Positions 32,950 to 43,431 of a DNA stretch of 64,000 nucleotides are shown piece after piece; position 1 is the first letter of the stretch, and every line of letters begins with the position of its first letter. The DNA is taken from NCBI GenBank assembly GCA_015680685.1, contig MNCI01030754.1, positions 344,046 through 408,045 of the forward strand. The letters are read 5' to 3'. The notes beneath the pieces are model-generated. The model was not told the DNA's origin. It saw nothing but the letters and a program-made list of their open reading frames with translations, and made no database searches. The position numbers were made by a program, and so were the translations under genes. The stretch comes from Gnetum montanum. Its lineage: Eukaryota > Streptophyta > Gnetopsida > Gnetales > Gnetaceae.

Positions 32950-34490
32950 GAGCTCAATGCACATGGTTATGTTAACACATATTATCACTGACTGGATCAA
33001 GGAGGGCCACCTTCCCAGGAAATTCTCTAATCCTGGAAGTCCTTTAATCTATCTCCAAGTCGTTGGGAATGAACCACGTAAAGCTTTTCTAGACTCAGGT
33101 TCCAGAGTTAGCTTAATATCACAAGAGATGTATAAAGCCTAGAACCTGCCTCCATTAAACAAGAGGAATATTCTCTTAGAGTTGGCTGACCAGTTGATGA
33201 GACGCGAGCTGCATGTGTCGCGATATCGCATCCCATGCGATATTGCGTCTTCCCCTGCGATATCGTGTACATGATATCGCGGTCCGCCACCATATCAAAA
33301 AATAAGAGGTGGCACTCCCTTCATTTCCCAATCCTGGGTAGAAGTAGCGATGCTCTGGCAGATTGATCACTCCAGAGTTAGAATTTTTCCCATGTGCCCG
33401 TAGTAGGAGTCCTAGAGTGAACGACTCTTTATTCGAGCAGCTTGTAGCCTGAACCCAAGTTGTGTACGGCAATAAAGATGAACTTGATTGGATAAACCTT
33501 GCAGTACATGGTTTTATTGTTGTTTATTTACTACTTTCCTAGTGCGCACAAGTACGACTTGATTACGAGCGTCTATGGACATGTACGGCTAGTCAAGGAA
33601 TCGGCTACTCATTGCTAGGCTAGAACGTGTGATAAGTACGACTTAGTTACGAGCACCCACAGGTGTGTACGGCTAGCTAAGGAATCAGCTGCTTATCACA
33701 CTTAAGCTAAATATGTGCCTCAGTACAACCACTTTGAGCACTTGCGTTACATGTGGTGATCCCAGTGACAATTAGCGTTTGGTAAGCCATAGTTGCATAG
33801 TTCAGGGTGTGTCCAGTAAGTGGGAATGGATGCTGACGCTAGTTAATTTAGACTTAGGACATTAGTTAGAGTTAGTTAGTTTCTCAACCCTTTCCCCTGA
33901 TAGCATAGAAGATAAACCGAAAAATACCAAAAAAATCACATACCTCAGACTTGCTTAACCATACACCGTGACACTTACAAGCAAGCCTGGGAAGACAACG
34001 AACGATTAACCCCAAGTGTTTCTTGTGGTGTTAAGGCATTTAGTCTGCAAAGTTCGACCGGATCGCGCGTGCACTCTCGTATTTGTATGGTTGAGTGTAG
34101 GGGTACCTCACCACTCATCACCAGTCCATCACTGTCCCCTTGGGACTGGTGGAGGACATAGTTACCACTGTGTGGGGTTGGTCATACCTAGCTGATTTCC
34201 TAGTGATACAAGTGAACAATGACAAAAGGGACTTCCCAATAATAATGGGAAGGGCATGGCTAAGAACCATAAACGCATGCCTAGGAATCCGTGATCTTTC
34301 CCTGGAAATATCTAAGGAAACCACTTTTGGGAAGATCGAGAGGAAGAAAGTTCCATGCATCACATACAGTGATACAGGGTGTGATTACGTACAAGAATAC
34401 TCAACATTGCCTACATGCAACCAGTGTGCACAAGAACTTAACATACAAAAGTGCCTATATGTAGCAACCACACAACAAAAAGACACCTAG
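32950..34490 (+). pseudogene. Protease of element D, split by a solo LTR
   Basis: The first part (32950-33194) reads LPRKFSNPGSPLIYLQVVG and the catalytic box LDSGS at 33089-33103, then VSLISQEMYKA and a stop. The fold resumes after the solo LTR at 34126 with SITVPLGLVEDIV, LADFLVIQVNN and DFPIIMGRAWLRTINA (the ILGRPFL-like closing strand). The active-site box is intact, unlike in C. Confidence 0.82.
33195..34120 (+). repeat. Solo LTR nested in element D
   Basis: TGATGA to TCATCA, 926 bases, flanked by CCAGT at 33190-33194 and 34121-34125. U3 carries CGCGATATCGC, GCGATATTGC and TGATATCGCGG palindromes. The TATA box is decayed (ATATCAAAAAATAAG near 33292). Only one LTR is present, as left by recombination between two LTRs. 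Confidence 0.93.
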
Positions 34491-34493
34491 TGG

Positions 34494-34730
34494 TTGACAG
34501 CTAATCGAGAGAGAAACTCACCAACATGCATGGAACTAATTGGGGGAACAACTTATGCTCACATCGAAAGCATAGATACACTAGAGCAAGAGCGTCGTCA
34601 ACTTCCAACCCTTAACCTAAAAACATCAATTGGGAGAATCTGGACACTTCTAAAAAATTCAAAAAAATGCTCATTATTTTGGATCTCTCCCTTTCAATTC
34701 AGTCATCGAGGAGATGGGCACCTATGCTGA
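34494..34730 (+). pseudogene. Pol deletion scar of element D
   Basis: The sequence follows C's post-protease region (MELIGGTTYAHIESIDTLEQ) to about 34650. It then matches the very end of C's integrase frame (CSLFWISPFQFSHRGDGH against CSLFWISSFQLSHGGEGH). In C these two points are about 2.9 kb apart. The junction lies at about 34640-34670. Confidence 0.75.
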
Positions 34731-36617
34731 TCATTTAAGGCCCTTAGTTCCTTTTTAAGTTTTTGTTTTACACATTTTTGTTTTACAAATTTCTTTAACT
34801 TTTCTTGTTTTTGTTTTGCAACATCATTCATACTTCTTTGTTTATTTGTATGATTATTTATTTTGATAAGGTTGGTCACCTAATAAGTGCTCCTGATGAT
34901 GGTATGAACTATATTCCATTGATTACTAATGTTTGGTTTTTACCTTTGAGTTATGATGTTGATACTTTGGTATGGTTCTTTTAATATAACAGGAAATGAG
35001 TCCACGTCGCCCATGCATCCATGAATTTCTATGGTCTCTCTTGGCTTGGAACTGTATAGTCCCTTACTTAAATAATAAGAACTATTAACAAATCGGTGAC
35101 TGGGCATTTCGCACGCTAAGGAAGGACTCAAGGATTGAAAAGGGTGTGACTTTAAAGGGATTTGATGCATTTGTGTTGGCCATTCTCTTAGGTGCTTGGA
35201 TGTTTCCTTCTTGAGTTTTCCTTACCATTCCAACATTGCTCCATTATCGGGAAGCTGAGCTAATAAAGATAATAAGTCTTTGCATGGTGTGGTTCTAACG
35301 CAAAACACAAAAAAAAAAAGAAAAAAAGTGAGAATTCAAAGCACACCCCTTAGATGAAATAATCAATTGGGCTACAAGCACTGGTTATGGAACTAAAAAA
35401 ACATGTTCCCTCTAACTAAGGCCCTTTCTTACTTCCTACCTTCTCCTTTTTCATTTCGTCGGAATGGTGGTGACTCTTTGGTGGAAGCATTCTTGTTACT
35501 TCAAGTGGATGGATTGGCCAAATGTATTAATGCGAAGTCACTGGATGTGGTTTGTTTGAGGTTGGATTTGGAATGAGATCTACTAAGTCACATTAACCAT
35601 TAATACACAAGGGGCTGTACACCACCTTATTCTTGAGACTCCATTCCATTCTCTTCTCTCCATCCTTCTTCCTCCACTTTTCACCTCATTGCCAGTTGTA
35701 TCAATAGTTCATATTTTGGTTGATGCATTGTTTTCTTTTTGGTAAACTCTTGTGGTTAAGAATTTAACTTTTGCTTCCAAATGACATTTCTAGAGCCTAC
35801 AAACTTTTTGAATGTGGGATTGTTAGGGCATTAAGGGCATGAGCCCGCTTTGGGGAGACCCACTAGCATTCCTATTTGGTGCATCAGTTAATTTCTTTCC
35901 CTTAAACATTTATGCAATCAATTCTTTTATTTTGTTCATTTCCATCCTTGACATCCATTTTATCGACGTTATCGTTGTTTCTTTTTCTCCGTCTTTCTTA
36001 TTCCTCATCTTTTTCCATTCTATCGCTACCGGAGGTTTGCTCTCAGTCATGGGGGTCCTGGTCCAATTTTTTCGATTTTCTCCTAACCCCTACACCTTGG
36101 GTAGTCACCAATATTATATCTCCAGATCCGCATTAGCCATATCACAACTTAGCCAATGGAGCTTACACTGAGGCAAGGTATTAACTACATTGTGATTCAT
36201 TTACCCTTGCTAATATAAGACTATGTTGTGTGTGTAGATGGCAATCATACAACAATGGATTGGATTTGGAGGAAACACTTGGAATGGACTAGTGCTGAAA
36301 TAGTTATGCACGGAACAAGATTGATCGTGCACTTACAAACAAAGAACGAAAGGCGCAATCTTGGCGTCGGCAGCAACAAACTTCTTCTTTTCTCTCTCTC
36401 TTCTCTCTTCTTTCTCAACTGCTAAATAAGGTTGGATGTCAAATGTGTATAGTGTTCACTCTTGTTATCATGAACACTAATTTTGCCATGTATTGTAATG
36501 ATGATCTGTTCACATGTCACTCCATTCACTGTTAGTGTCATTCAAGTCAATAATCCCATACCTTCCCAATATTTTGTAAGAAACTCAAGGACGATTTTTT
36601 ATTCAATCATGGGGGTA
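34731..36617 (+). other. 3' non-coding region of element D
   Basis: T-rich after the integrase end. The conserved block GGGCATGAGCCCGCTTTGGGG lies at 35833-35870, a CTACCGGAGGTTTGC relic of the ORF3 intron donor near 36025, and an acceptor TGTGTAG just before an ATG at 36238. The ORF3 after that ATG is only about 22 codons. A polypurine run CATGGGGGTA ends at 36617. Confidence 0.65.
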
Positions 36618-37391
36618 TGATGAGCCGCAATATCGCATACGCGATATTGCAACCCGTCGTCAGTTCTATAAATAAGAGGTGGCTTTCCCTTGTTTCTCCA
36701 TCTAAATCTAGACCTTAGCCAAACTATAGCAGTTTTCCCATTCCAGAGTTAGAATAATTTCCATGTGCCCGTAGTAGGAGTCTCAAAGTGAACGGATCTT
36801 TATTCGAGCAAATTGTACCTGAGCCCACATTTGTGTATGGCAATAAAGACAAACTTTCTGATAAACCTTGTAGCATATGGACTAAGCTAAATAGGATTTA
36901 ATTACTGTTAAATGTTAATTGCTTTCTTAGTTAATTAATCTCTCTCAACCCCTAACTCTTCTAGTTAAGTGCATTCTGTACGACCACTTCGAGCACATGT
37001 GTAATGCTTGGTAACCCAGTAATGAATAGTGTTTGGTAATCCCAGCAACGTTGCACTGGTTCAGAATGTGTGCGGCAAGTGGGAACAGATATTGGTGCTA
37101 GGACAGTTAGAACTTAGTTAGCGAATAGTTAATATAAGTTAGTCACTTAGTCTCTTCACCCTCTCCCTCTTAGCATAGGCGTTAAAAAGATAAAAGATAT
37201 AAAAATCACATGCCTCAAACTTACTTAACCATACAACTGTGACAATACAAGTAAGTTTGGGAGGACAACGATTGATTAACCTTAAGTGTTACATAAGGCG
37301 CGTAAGCACTTAGTCCTTGGAGTTTGACCAAATCATGCGTGAGATGCTCATATTCGTATGGTTGAGTGTAGGGGTACCTCGCCACTCATCA
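36618..37391 (+). repeat. 3' LTR of element D
   Basis: TGATGAGCCGCAATATCGC start; U3 is short with GCGATATTGC palindromes. TATAAATA is at 36667-36674. It ends CACTCATCA, followed by the TTAGT target-site copy. Confidence 0.92.
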
Positions 37392-37396
37392 TTAGT

Positions 37397-39200
37397 TATT
37401 CTTTCTCTAATCCCTGAGAAATTAATTATAATTGATGAATCCAATAAGTTTCAAAATGTCGTACAAAGAAAAAATATGCAAGCTATGGGTGATACAATAA
37501 GCAAGTTATTTCTTTTTTAGTTGAATTGATTATTAGACATTGTTATTATGTTATTAATATTTGAGAATATCATAATTTTGGCAATGATGCCAAAATGATG
37601 AAGATCATCAATTAGTTGAATTCACTTTTCTTAAGCAAACAAGCATGATCTTGGGGAGCAATACATGGGTACCTACTTGAGAGCTTATGATGAAGGCCTT
37701 AGCATTTCAAATTGGTGGGATGTTAGAACTTGAAACTTTTTTTACCTTTTTTTGGATAAGGGAAGGGAGGTTATTAAGATCTAAAACTAAATGACTGTAA
37801 ATTCCCCTAAGACATATAGCCAATACAAAATTTCTTTTTTATTATTGTTGAAGACTTTCTTTCACATAATTTGCATTATAATCTGCAAAAAAAAAAAATA
37901 TCATTAAGAGAATTTTAATTGATGATCAAGGTACACAATTACTTAACATGCACTTTGCATATGATTCTTTTTTATGTTTTACAATTTTCTACAACATATT
38001 AATATTCTATTAGCTAGAGTGGAGTATTACTGCATGTTATATAACTCTAGCATAAATTTTTTGTTTATTGTAATGGTAATATTAATGAATGGGTTACTCT
38101 ATTCTATTTGGAAACTTTGGGGTGCAATTATTTTCTATTCTATTAATGGTAAAATTTCTTTGTATTTTGAAGTCTCTTCGACTACTTATTTTTTATTCCA
38201 TTTGGAAACTTTGGTGTGCAATTATTTTCTAGTAGTAAGAACATCACTATGATCTCTTTAGAAGCTAAATATTAGATTCTCAAAGATGGTACTTTTTAGT
38301 TACAACTTCAAGCAAAAAAGCTTCTAGTGAAAGTTGAACAATTAATATGTTTTCTGCAATATTAATTTCTTTTTGTTTTAGAGTCTTAAGTTGGAAAAGC
38401 TATCAACTTCTATTGCTTTTTGTTTATTATTTCTGACTAATGCTTTCTTTTGTCTTTAAAAAAAGTATTCTCCTTCTTTTTACAAGAAACCATTTAGTAA
38501 GAAGCGAAAAACTATGAGGGCACTTCTAAATAAGGGCAAGACCTAATCCTTTTCCTACCCCAATGGGAGGGTTTTTCAAGATTGGTTCTAAGGATAAAAA
38601 CATGAAAATGCATCCCAAAACTATTGTGGTTTTTTAAAGATTTTCTTTTCTATGTTGATGATTTGATGGTCCCTAAGTTTTATTATTATTATTCATTTTT
38701 TTGGGTCTAACATACCCCGTAGTGTCTATATGTTGTTATTCTATCATTCATTGATAAAGCTTCATTAATGAGTTAGACAAACAATTTGTAAAAGTAGATT
38801 AGATATGTTATAAGGAATATCATTTGGAATAATGATTGGGTGATTGTTTTTAAAGCCATAAAGTTTCAGCTTAGCCACTAGAAAAAAAGTTAGGCTTTTA
38901 CTCATTTACAAACCCTCTAAAACCTTATTTGATGGGATGAGCATTGCCTTTAGATCATAACCCTTATGATGATTTGAACTAGATATCTAGAAAACTAACT
39001 CATTACATGATATTGTGAACAATTAAATGATAATTGAATTTACTTGGCCTTTTGAAAAGTCTAAATCATTTCATTGTATTGCTCTCAAGAATACATGACT
39101 GGAAACACAAGGTTCTAGCCCTTGTCTAATATTAATGCATTGGGACAACTTTAAATGCACGGTTCTTTTGATCTTTTAGAAATTTGGTGTAGTTGTACGA
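37397..39200. other. AT-rich non-element DNA
   Basis: No gene is supported. Poly-A/T runs are common. A 94-base-period direct repeat is visible (ATTC(T/C)ATTTGGAAACTTTG at 38101 and 38195). A phrase FSSSKNITMISLEAKY around 38225-38275 faintly recalls a Copia RNase H end, too weak to annotate as such. Confidence 0.4.
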
Positions 39201-40349
39201 CGATGGGAAGTTATTCCGACCTGCGCTACAAATCAACGTCTTTGAGTTGTGGGTGAGGTTGAGATTTACTCAAGGAAATGGTTCACACACGATTGGAGCG
39301 AGCGTCACCTACAAAACGCATGCACGCCTGCCTCTTTGTTGACATCCTAAAGCGTAGAAACGGAGCAGCGTTTGGTGGGAATTAGCCAAATTACATCCAC
39401 GTTTCCGTGGAAAGAGGAGCGGGAAAACGAGAGTTTGGTGGTGCTTAGCTAAATTAAACCCACGTTTCCTTAGAAAATGAGAAGGTAAAGGTAAAGGTAA
39501 ACGATGGGGTAGGTTCACAATGGGAGCGTCATGCTATGTTAGGTTGCCCATCACGTACAGACACGTTGTTGGATGCATGCCAAACATGCCAAACAAAAAA
39601 ACAAATACAAACGCTGCAACATCAATCACAAATGCCATCTCCGGCACGTTACAGAAACAGCACTCCTTTTCTCTCCTCTCCTCGCCTGTCCTGTCTTCCC
39701 CACAAAAGTCGGACGGTGGTTGGCCTTCTTATCTGATCGCAAAAACCGTGACCAGCCGCCCACCGGCGTTTCCCCAATGCCAAAGCCCAAAGCAAACCCA
39801 ACAGCAAAAACCAAATTCGTCGCACATGCATGCATTGCATTCATTTATTGCTTTAATTTCCCTTCATTATCCAACAGCAAGCAAATCGTACGATAAAAGA
39901 CGTTCGAGTTCATGTTTTTAGTTTACCGGCATGGCAAAAGCGGAAAAGAAGAAAAAGTGAGATTAAAAGAAACGCCAGCATGAACATGACTATTCCCTTT
40001 TTCAAGGAACAAATGAAATAGCATTGGCAGTTTGGCACAGGCACGCGGCAGGCGGCAGCATCATGGGAATCCGAGACAGCGACAACAAATATTTGACCGG
40101 AGTCGACCCCTGCTCCTCCATCAGCCCAGCTCAACACCACCAAATGTCCGCCTTAAATAGCATGAGTGAGGCGCCGCGCGAGCTCTGGAATTTTGGCCGT
40201 AACACCGCAAAAATAAAGCAACCCCACCCCACCCCACCGTCCGTACGAATCAACGCATATCGCACAAGGATCATTTATTCGCAACATCGAAATTACCGCG
40301 TAAACAAAACACCATTATTATAACGCACAAGCGTTTCTCGCCGGAAAGC
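39201..40349 (+). other. Upstream flank of the GC-rich gene
   Basis: Composition rises from AT-rich to balanced. A 63-bp imperfect tandem repeat lies at 39368-39493, and a C-rich run ACCCCACCCCACC near 40220. Open frames here (39520-39921 and its shadows) have no recognisable domain. I read this as distal promoter sequence. Confidence 0.4.
39368..39493 (+). repeat. 63-bp imperfect tandem repeat
   Basis: Two units (39368-39430 and 39431-39493) share TTTGGTGG, TTAGC(C/T)AAATTA and CCACGTTTCC. The first unit contains the dyad CCACG-ttt-CCGTGG. It sits about 1.1 kb upstream of the gene at 40540. Confidence 0.6.
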
Positions 40350-40445
40350 CCGCCGACGTGGCCGCTATCGGCGTCACCCGCCACTCCGCCCGCGCCACGT
40401 GGCAGGCCGTCAGGCCGTATGCCCCGCCCGCACCATAAATTCCGC
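40350..40445 (+). promoter_or_regulatory. Proximal promoter: DRE-like core, ABRE, G-box, TATA-like
   Basis: GCCGAC (DRE/CRT core) at 40352-40357 overlaps ACGTGGC (ABRE core) at 40356-40362. A perfect GCCACGTGGC G-box is at 40394-40403. A TATA-like CATAAAT lies at 40433-40439, giving an expected start near 40465 and a 5' UTR of about 75 bases. Such a set is typical of ABA- or dehydration-responsive plant genes. Inducibility itself is inference. Confidence 0.55.
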
Positions 40446-40539
40446 CCTCCTCCCACGCTCTGCTAACTTGGCCGCTGCGTCGTGTGCTTGTTCTCGTTCT
40501 CGTTCTCGTTTCTTTGCCGCCGCCGCCGGCGCTGCTGCG

Positions 40540-41025
40540 ATGTCGATGACCACGACGACCCGTCCCGGCCGAGATCGCGATTTTCCGGTCCCGGCGGCTG
40601 ATGAGGCCCCGGATTCCGGCAGCTGCGGGGGATTCTGCTCCTTCTGTGCCGCCTGCGACTCCGCCACGAGCTCCGCCGTCTGCGCTTCCAAGGCCGCCGA
40701 GTCGCCATCCGTGTACGCCGACGGCAACGCCTGCGCCGGCGCCATGGCCGACATGATGCGCTTTCTTCTCGAAGATGATGACGCTGCCGCCGCCGACGTC
40801 GCCGGCGAGGGTTCCGTTCCGCCAGTTGCAGACGCCGACGGCGCTGAGCTGCCGTGGCACGAGCTTTTTCTGCTCACGGAGCCGGATTCCGGGAACGACG
40901 CCGAGCTTAGTGCCGCTGGTTTTGGCAACGAGTCCGGGTTCGACATTGCAGATATGGATGTCGCCGATTTCGACCTCGACCTGGACACCTGCGATCCGGC
41001 CTCCTCGTCGTTCCTTTGCTTGTGA
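40540..41025 (+). CDS. Small acidic intronless protein of unknown function
   Basis: The frame is open from 40399, but the upstream ATG lies within the G-box and the TATA-like box lies inside that frame, so I choose the ATG at 40540, which gives 161 residues. The N-terminus is MSMTTTTRPGRDRDFPVP, then a Cys cluster CGGFCSFCAAC. An acidic Ala-rich middle contains MADMMRFLLEDDD and LPWHELFLLTEPDSG. The C-terminal third alternates Asp with hydrophobics (FDIADMDVADFDLDLD) and ends SSSFLCL. This pattern recalls an acidic activation or short repression (FDLDL) segment. No DNA-binding domain is visible. The high-GC codon use contrasts with all neighbours. I cannot name the family. Confidence 0.65.
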   Translation: MSMTTTTRPGRDRDFPVPAADEAPDSGSCGGFCSFCAACDSATSSAVCASKAAESPSVYADGNACAGAMADMMRFLLEDDDAAAADVAGEGSVPPVADADGAELPWHELFLLTEPDSGNDAELSAAGFGNESGFDIADMDVADFDLDLDTCDPASSSFLCL

Positions 41026-42355
41026 AGCAAGCAAGCACGCACGCAACGCCTCGGTTGCGTTTTTTGTCTCCGCGAGATTCATCATGTGCGTATGAGCTTT
41101 CTCATCCTTCCTTTCTCATTCTCCCTTCTGCTTGCTCTATCGCCTCTGTTCTTCCTCTGTACATGCCGGAAGATATACTGTAGTCGTGTAGCGTACAAGT
41201 GTAAAGTAATGCTCTCTTTCTAGAAAGCTCTTTGGTTTCGATCAGTTTTTTGATTTTTGTTGCAGCAAATGCGTTTCCTGAATCTTTACTAACTTCGAGT
41301 AAGTCGCGTTTCGAAATGTTGTGCATCATGCTTTGACGCTGAAAATGCTGGAAGACGCCTTGGATGTGCAAAGGAATGCTTTGATTTCGAAGTCGCTTGC
41401 CCTCTGTTCTACAATGTTTACATATCTTGGCTGCGGCAAATATGTTTCTGAGATCCATGCTAACATGTTAATTTCCATTTCAAGTTCTATTTTCTGCAAA
41501 TACTTCTTGTCTTAGCAACGATAAAAATGTGTGAAGTATGGTTTCTTAGATCCGAAGTCCTCTAAGCGTCGTAGTTATTTTGCTCACGTTGGTTTGGTAG
41601 ATGTTATACGATGTTATAAATTTGTAAAAATATCACTGAAGTCCTTTGCTCACATTAGAGTTTCCGTTTTGAAGAATTCTATTTTTCTTGTTATACAAAG
41701 GTAGTGTTTCGAACATCTGCATCCATATTTGTTGCAAAAACGCTTAGATGCGACAGCAAAATTTCGCGGGAGTCTTAAAGCTGCTTTAAACGTTTTTCGT
41801 GCTTCGTAGTGGAAATTCATCGAGATAATGCCCGCTTGCCAGGAACCGTAACCTGATGCTTACCGCCGGGCTTTCTGGCACCTAACTTTCCATTACATCC
41901 AAATTCTAAAAGCTGCTCCGTCCGTGCCACCACAGCCACGCTTTCTGTCACTCATTCCTTCTATTTTGAAACCTTTAATATACACGTCTTTGTTATGAAA
42001 GTGCCTGAACAGCCAAGCCGCTGAAGGCGGAAGCAATGCCAACAGCATTTCTGTGATTTCCGTTCCAAGTCTGCATTTAGAAATCTTGCTGTCAGAAGCA
42101 CCTTACCACCTGATGAGATGGCCGCAACGCCGAAAGCGATCATCCTGCTGCCGCTGGAGCAATTATGTTGAACAGTATGGTGTAGCCGTAACGTTCCTGA
42201 AGTTCTGCGGTATATGCTTTGTGGAGCATGATGATTCGAATTAAATGCATGCAAAACTGGTTTCTGGAACTGCAGTAAATGCCATGTCCTGTCCGAGTTC
42301 CGAGGGATCACATTTTTTGGGCTTTCTAACCGGTTTCAACGATTGGACTTGGCGC
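41026..42355. other. 3' flank of the gene, unassigned
   Basis: A T/C-rich 3' UTR-like stretch follows the stop, with TGTAAAGTAATG near 41198. Beyond 41300 the sequence is non-repetitive without a supported gene; frames at 41961-42311 and 42053-42244 show no domain. Confidence 0.35.
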
Positions 42356-42735
42356 TGTCACGAGACTACGTTATAGTTGATATTTTCAAAACACGGAAAT
42401 TAATCGTACACGTATCATCTGAGCATGGGTGGGATTTCAGATTCCGTCCCACCGTAGACATACAGCAAAGCAGCATTACTCTACCTGTATCAAGTTATTT
42501 TATACGATTTTCTGGAAAAATAAGCCGTATAATACGGTCCGGCGCCCTTACGGGCAACTTGACTGTATTTTTCCAACACTATATAAACGGCAATGTCGCG
42601 AAATGGAGCAGCAAAGGTCCACTTGTACATGCCCGATCAACGTGTCGACGCCTTCGTCGTTGGTTCGAGAATTCTTAATAAAGACAATTCTGTTGCCTTC
42701 TGGCTAAGCCACTGGCAGAGCTCCCGTCGGTGGTA
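42356..42735 (+). repeat. Candidate solo LTR or orphan promoter
   Basis: It starts TGTCACGAGACTACG, a common LTR opening. It has a strong TATATAAA at 42580-42587 and AATAAA at 42677-42682, with U3-R-U5 spacing of a short LTR. The right end and a target duplication could not be found, and no second copy exists in the window. It could equally be the promoter of a short transcript. Confidence 0.3.
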
Positions 42736-43211
42736 CGTCTTTTCATTTTCCGGTATTAGTCAGGTTGCATGAAGGTAATCGAGGTTGTTTACATCAATGT
42801 AGATCCGGTTGTCAAATTAATAAAAAGAAATTCCTCTATTTCCTATTTCTTTTTTTCAAGGAAACGTTTAGAGTGCATGTTAGTTAACATGTGATCGACT
42901 TGATAGTGTGGACGTTAAAACGTTTTCAAAATGATAGAAACTTTCTTTTGCCCTCTCACTAGGTATATCTTTTTTCTTTCTTTATTTTTAGTGAATCCAT
43001 TTCTCAGTTTTTCAACCTTGCAATATTTTACTGCGCAAATTTAGTAGACCGGGTGCCTTGTTTTAAAACTGAAATTGGATTTATTAGAAGAAATGATTCA
43101 ATGACTTTTTTCTTATAAAAAGAAGAAATATTCCTTGAAAAAAAAAGACAAAAGTGGGATTGATTTGTAATCATTTTCAATGGTCACGTTACACAACTTG
43201 AGTTTTTTAAA
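42736..43211. other. AT-rich unassigned sequence
   Basis: T-rich and A-rich runs. No coding or structural signal noted. Confidence 0.4.
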
Positions 43212-43406
43212 ATGGGACTAGTCTCAAACGTGCAGTTACCAAGGGTCTTTGGAAGATTGATAGATGAGTGTAAGATCAACCATTTTTTAAGTGACTATTG
43301 GCAAAGGTCTCTAGTCTCAAATGTGCAATTACCAAGGGTCTTTGGAAGATTGATAGATGAGTGTAAGATTAACCATTTTTTAAGTGACTATTGGCAGAGG
43401 TCTTAG
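43212..43406 (+). CDS. Small ORF made of a 93-bp in-frame tandem duplication
   Basis: The 64-codon frame is MG followed by two copies of a 31-residue unit (start LVSNVQLPRVFGRLID, end NHFLSDYWQRS) and a stop. The units are 43218-43310 and 43311-43403. They differ at four bases, all transitions and all synonymous third positions (aac/aat, cag/caa, atc/att, caa/cag). The pattern could mark a real short protein or a duplicated exon. I recognise no family and no promoter. It lies 25 bases from the insertion point of element C, so a longer gene may have been cut. Confidence 0.4.
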   Translation: MGLVSNVQLPRVFGRLIDECKINHFLSDYWQRSLVSNVQLPRVFGRLIDECKINHFLSDYWQRS

Positions 43407-43431
43407 AAGGATTACTCTAGTGTATGACTAC

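Larger units (their letters stand above)
30641..37391 (+). mobile_element. Athila-like element D, 5' LTR and pol deleted
   Basis: The five-base duplication TTAGT flanks it at 30636-30640 and 37392-37396. At the left, TGATGAGCTGTGATATCA is all that remains of a 5' LTR before gag begins. Gag and protease follow, then sequence jumps from just after protease to the end of integrase, so RT, RNase H and integrase are gone. The 3' non-coding region and a 774-base 3' LTR are intact. A solo LTR is nested in the protease and a 214-base gap lies in gag. Confidence 0.88.

Noticed and set aside
37397-39200. Copia RNase H relic
   Set aside because: Only one short phrase resembles it, with a missing stretch in the key motif; noted as a lead, not annotated.
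40399-40539. Upstream in-frame ATG as the start of the host gene
   Set aside because: That ATG lies within the G-box and the TATA-like box would fall inside the coding region, so the ATG at 40540 is preferred.
40318-41085. Long open frames (255 and 210 codons) on the minus strand over the GC-rich gene
   Set aside because: High GC leaves all frames open here. The promoter elements, the TATA-like box and the balanced acidic composition support the plus-strand frame instead; the minus frames are Arg/Ser/Ala-rich shadows.
42343-42678. 111-codon frame as a gene
   Set aside because: The TATATAAA box lies inside the frame, and composition and context do not support coding.
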